From: Stercorarius parasiticus
Lineage: Eukaryota > Chordata > Aves > Charadriiformes > Stercorariidae
Direction: 5' to 3'
Length of the DNA stretch: 64,000 bases
Assembly: GCA_013396915.1 (NCBI GenBank)
Contig: VWZL01002048.1
Location: 817,744-881,743, forward strand
A model generated the notes under the pieces. The model was not told the origin of the DNA. It saw only the letters and a program-made list of their open reading frames with translations, and made no database searches. A program made the position numbers and the translations under genes. Of this stretch, positions 60,906-64,000 are shown piece after piece. The first letter of the stretch is position 1. Each line of letters starts with the position of its first letter.

Positions 60906-60989
60906 AGATCGCTTTAAAGCACGTAAGCTGGTGCTTCAGTGCTGCCAGTGGTTTTCTTTCTGGACAGCACTCACCAGATTTCTGCAGAA

Positions 60990-61850
60990 ATGGCTCCACT
61001 GCTTAGTGCTCATCCGCAAGTCACGGCGACGCTGGTTCTGCTCCTCTCTGTGCTCAGTTTGGCTGCTGGTGGGAAGCTGCTGGTGGTGCCGGTGGACGGG
61101 AGTCATTGGCTCAGCATGAGGGAAGTGTTGGACAGTCTCAAGGAGAAGGGGCATGAAATAGTCGTCGTTGCACCTGAGATCAGTTTGTACATAAAGCCAA
61201 CAAAGAATTTTGTTATGAAAATGTACCCAGTCCCTTTCACACAGGAAGAGATGAGTGGAAATTTCCAGGCATTTCTACAAGATGTACTTGAAGAAGGTTC
61301 TTTTCTCGAAAGATTTCTGAAAATATACCAAGGTATGAAAAAAGTGTCTGATTTGTCAATCTCCAGCTGTGCACACTTATTGTACAACAAAGAGCTTGTC
61401 AGATATCTTGAGGAGAACAAGTTTGATGCTGTCCTTACAGACCCTGTACTACCCTGCGGGCAGATACTGGCTGAGCATCTTTCAATCCCTTCGGTGTTTT
61501 TTTTACGAGGAATACCATGTGGTTTAGATTTTGAAGCCACTCAATGTCCCAGTCCCCCTTCTTATGTGCCCAGGATATTTACAGACCTTACAGACCACAT
61601 GAACTTTTTCCAGCGAGTGAAGAACCTAATCTTTGACATCCCAAATTATTTTCTCTGTGATTTTGTCTTCCAACCGTACGCAAAACTGGCTTCTGAGTTC
61701 CTCCAGCGGGATGTGACTGTGCCAGATCTCTTGCGCCAGGGTTCCATTTGGCTCATGAGGTTGGATTTTGTGTTAGATTATCCACGACCTTTGATGCCCA
61801 ACATCATTGTAATTGGAGGAGTAAACTGTGCTCACAAGCAGCTAACTCAG
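60990..61850 (+). CDS. UGT1A: UGT1A alternative first exon F
   Basis: Encodes 287 residues of a UDP-glucuronosyltransferase acceptor-binding half, with the same signal peptide as exon E except one residue. His39 (VDGSHWLSM, CAT at 61104-61106) and Asp151 (LTDP) are intact. Residues 1-60 and about 125-287 are nearly identical to exon E, while residues about 64-125 differ at many positions (SGNFQAFLQDV against YASIHSFSREV). It ends CAHKQLTQ at CAG/GTGGGT in phase 0, and at least 190 bp of intron are also shared with exon E. It is a recent duplicate with a catalytically complete active site. Confidence 0.95.
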
Positions 61851-62524
61851 GTGGGTCATGCCCTCTGTTTTTAATTCATGCTCTGATAGACTTCTGTGTT
61901 CACAAGGGTGGAATTTTGTGTTGCAGATAGGAATCAAGTTCCCGTTTCTTGTGAGTTAGGCAAATATTTGTGAAAGAAATAATTTTTCTCTCACTTTCCT
62001 CCTCACTTTCCATTTTCTGTGCAGACAGCTCTATCTTTTTATTTATAAAGTATGCTCAATTGAGTCATTTTTCATTATGCATATATGAAGCCATTTTGTG
62101 TAGGCTTGGGTAACTTGTCTATCTTAGTGAGTGATGGAAGTGCAGCAGGCAAGTCTGAGGGGCTGTCAAAGCATTGCAGTTAGGTATAATCCATATAATG
62201 TTGTAAATGGTTGTAGTAGGGTCTGGTATTTCCAGAGAAATGCATGTCAGGCTTCTGTCCTGGGGCACCCTTGCTGCCTTACCGCTTCTATCTTTGTCAA
62301 TGGATTTGTCTGCTCCTTCACACGGGTGTTTACAAAGCTGGAATCAGCAGGAATGTTGCAGATCGTGGACTCTCAGGCTAAGAAGCAGCATCTCTGTGCC
62401 TCAGGAGATTTCACCTTGGTGATGGCTATGTGAGATCTGAGAAGAAAATCAGTCTCAATGTGCCTGAAGGGGCTATGCGGGCTTGGCAGGTCCTTCTCAA
62501 AGGCAACAGAGCTGCCAAAGCTTT

Positions 62525-62631
62525 TCTGATAGAAACAGATGGGACTTATCTGATGCATCCACCGTTCTTACCGCCTGCCTGTGTAGAGTGCTGAACTCTA
62601 GTGCTTGTTATCCAGACGTTTATCAAGTCAT
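62525..62631. repeat. Truncated extra copy of promoter-flanking sequence
   Basis: TGATAGAAACAGATGGGACTTATC, GATGCATCCACC, CGCCTGCCTGTG and TAGTGCTTGTTATC correspond to 63847-63938, directly upstream of the promoter element. Here the match stops at TTATCAA where the CR1 begins, so the promoter core is missing. Confidence 0.6.
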
Positions 62632-62925
62632 AGAATAGAATCATAGAATCATAGAATCATAGAATGTGTTGGTTGGAAGGGACCTTTAAAGGCCATCTAG
62701 TCCAACCCCCCTGCAGTAAGCAGGGACATCTTCAACTAGATCAGGTTGCTCAGAGCCTCATCAAGCCTGGCCTTGAATGTCTCCAGGGATGGGGCCTCCA
62801 CCACCTCTCTGGGCATCCTGTTCCAGTGTCTCACCACCCTCATTGTAAAGGATTTCTTCCTAATGTCTGATCTAAACCTACCCTGCTCTGGCCTTGAACA
62901 CTTGCAGGGACTGTGTGATGTCACC
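62632..62925 (-). mobile_element. CR1 LINE 3' fragment (antisense)
   Basis: Starts with several ATAGAATC units (the reversed CR1 terminal repeat), then GGTTGGAAGGGACCTTTAAA and CATCTAGTCCAACCCCC. The minus strand encodes the CR1 ORF2 C terminus (VVRHWNRMPREVVEAPSLET and RLDEALSNLI) with no disruption over about 60 codons, so it is one of the younger copies here. Confidence 0.92.
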
Positions 62926-63059
62926 GTAATATAAATGCTCTTAATTTCTTGTCAACAAGAACTGACAAGAGCTAACCTGCGCATCCCTCAGCACAGTTTG
63001 CTCGAGAAGGTGTCACTTTCTTCCATAATCTCAGACCACTGCAGGGTTTATTCTCTCCT

Positions 63060-63185
63060 GCGCCCCTTGCCCAACACCAGCAGCTGCTTAATGGTGCTGC
63101 TAGATGGGAGTCGGTGGCTCTGTGTGCTTGCAGATGACTGCAGTGGTGTGAAACAGCTTGCCCTGCATCTGGAAGAACAGGTCTC
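63060..63185 (+). pseudogene. Possible remnant of a UGT1A first exon
   Basis: AGCTGCTTAATGGTGCTGCT and GATGGGAGTCGGTGGCTC align with the segment of exons E/F encoding KLLVVPVDGSRWLS (roughly 38 of 45 bases). The frame reads LMVLLDGSRWLCV, then similarity fades. Placed between a truncated promoter copy plus CR1 and the next promoter copy, it fits a decayed first-exon unit. The match is short, so chance or conversion remains possible. Confidence 0.35.
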
Positions 63186-63550
63186 CCATTAAATGTCAAG
63201 GAGGAAAGGAAGGAGATGGACCCAGAGCTGATCCCAAAGGAAGATGTGGATGGGCTTTTCCCATCTAGGAGGCCTCAGAGGAAAAGTCATTCTAGAGGAG
63301 GTCTTAACAGACTGAGGAGGGAACAGCCCTATCCTCCAACTCCACCAGCACTCATGGTGGGGGTGGGCATAGTCATTGTATAACAAAAGAGCACACCTTC
63401 TGCACCAGCCTCAAGGAGTTATTGTGAGTCCAGCTCTTCAGGCTCTCACACATCACATGGGGGAACTTCATCAAAATTCTCATTCATTTGTGCCTTTGCA
63501 GGAACCTGTAGTACTTTCCTGATGCTTAACGTGTAATTTTGTCGTGCTCC

Positions 63551-64000
63551 CATCTTCATCAGTCTTCTCACTCCAGAAACAATTTTAAACAGCTCTTCCA
63601 CATCTGCTGTGGTGCCACAGGTCTCCTAGAGATGGGTCTTCAAAGGGACAGGTGGGTAGGTGAGTAGGGGGCAGGTCTTGCCCAGCGGGAAGGGAGCAGC
63701 CTCTGCCAGGCTGAATGGTGATGTGGATGTGACACATCTCCTGCACTTGCAAAATGTTCAGCCAGAGGGAAGCTCTCAGAAGTGCAGTCCCGCCCAGAAC
63801 CACCCACCCCTGCCTCCTTCCTGGGACACTCTTTACTGCTCTTCCAATAGAAACAGATGGGAATTATCCAGTGCATCCACCTCTCAGCACCTGCCTGTGG
63901 ACTTGGCTGAACTTAGTACTTGTTGTGTAGTCTTATCAAATGAATGATTATCCATTTACCACACAGCAAATAACTCGAAGGATCAAAAGTGATGTTGTAG
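63551..64000. repeat. Tandem promoter-proximal repeat, copy 2 (runs off window)
   Basis: Second copy of 60472-60905. Its last 54 bases (63947-64000) equal the exon F promoter without a visible difference, so the next first exon should begin about 88 bp beyond the window if spacing is kept. Confidence 0.85.
63947..63959. promoter_or_regulatory. HNF1-like promoter element of the next, off-window first exon
   Basis: ATTATCCATTTAC with the same CACACAGCAAATAACTCGAA continuation as at 60849. No coding sequence follows within the window. Confidence 0.45.

Larger units (their letters stand above)
59498..60989. other. Gap between first exons E and F
   Basis: The first ~190 bp are almost identical to the sequence after exon F. 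The middle (59740-60310) contains unrecognised open frames of 64 and 125 codons. From about 60472 the sequence is repeated at 63551-64000 and ends with the promoter of exon F (element at 60849-60861, TATA-like CTTTAAAG near 60912). Confidence 0.55.
61851..64000. other. Region after exon F, up to a further promoter copy
   Basis: Begins with intron sequence shared with exon E. It then holds a promoter-like remnant (62525-62631), a CR1 insertion, a possible first-exon remnant (63060-63185) and the second copy of the promoter-proximal repeat, which runs off the window. No intact coding exon is present. Confidence 0.6.

Overview
The window is bird genomic DNA. Chicken-repeat-1 (CR1) LINE fragments with the typical avian 3' end occur on both strands, for example near 11.2, 16.5, 35.3, 38.8 and 62.7 kb. 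The two recognisable loci, USP40 and the UGT1A first-exon array, are neighbours in the amniote order known from human 2q37. I cannot name the species. Single Ns (12886, 13277, 13717) and a duplicated block show a draft-quality patch.

Positions 2382-36345 on the minus strand hold the complete coding sequence of USP40, a ubiquitin-specific protease. I traced 31 coding exons. Each has AG/GT borders and compatible phases, and together they give 3,735 nt (1,244 codons plus stop) with no internal stop. A CpG island at about 39.0-39.75 kb is the likely promoter. It has several ZNF143 (Staf)-type motifs, an RFX X-box-like site and an untranslated first exon. Introns carry CR1 pieces, a 17-bp minisatellite, a ~660-bp direct duplication and, in the intron between coding exons 5 and 6, a broken UGT1A-type first exon in the opposite orientation to USP40.

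From about 41.9 kb to the right edge the plus strand carries six intact UGT1A alternative first exons (41944, 49526, 52986, 56345, 58637 and 60990). Each encodes a signal peptide and the acceptor-binding half of a UDP-glucuronosyltransferase, and each ends at a phase-0 GT donor. The shared exons (UDP-glucuronic acid site and membrane anchor) are not present and should lie to the right. An HNF1-like site lies about 121-141 bp before the ATG of four of the six exons. The last 54 bases repeat the promoter of the sixth exon, so another first exon should start about 90 bp beyond the window.

Each UGT1A first exon is driven by its own promoter and spliced to one common 3' half, so the array supplies several enzymes with different acceptor sites and one shared donor site. 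The most notable variant is the fifth exon (58637), where the catalytic histidine is arginine. Between the sixth exon and the predicted next one lies what looks like a decayed first-exon unit interrupted by a CR1 insertion.
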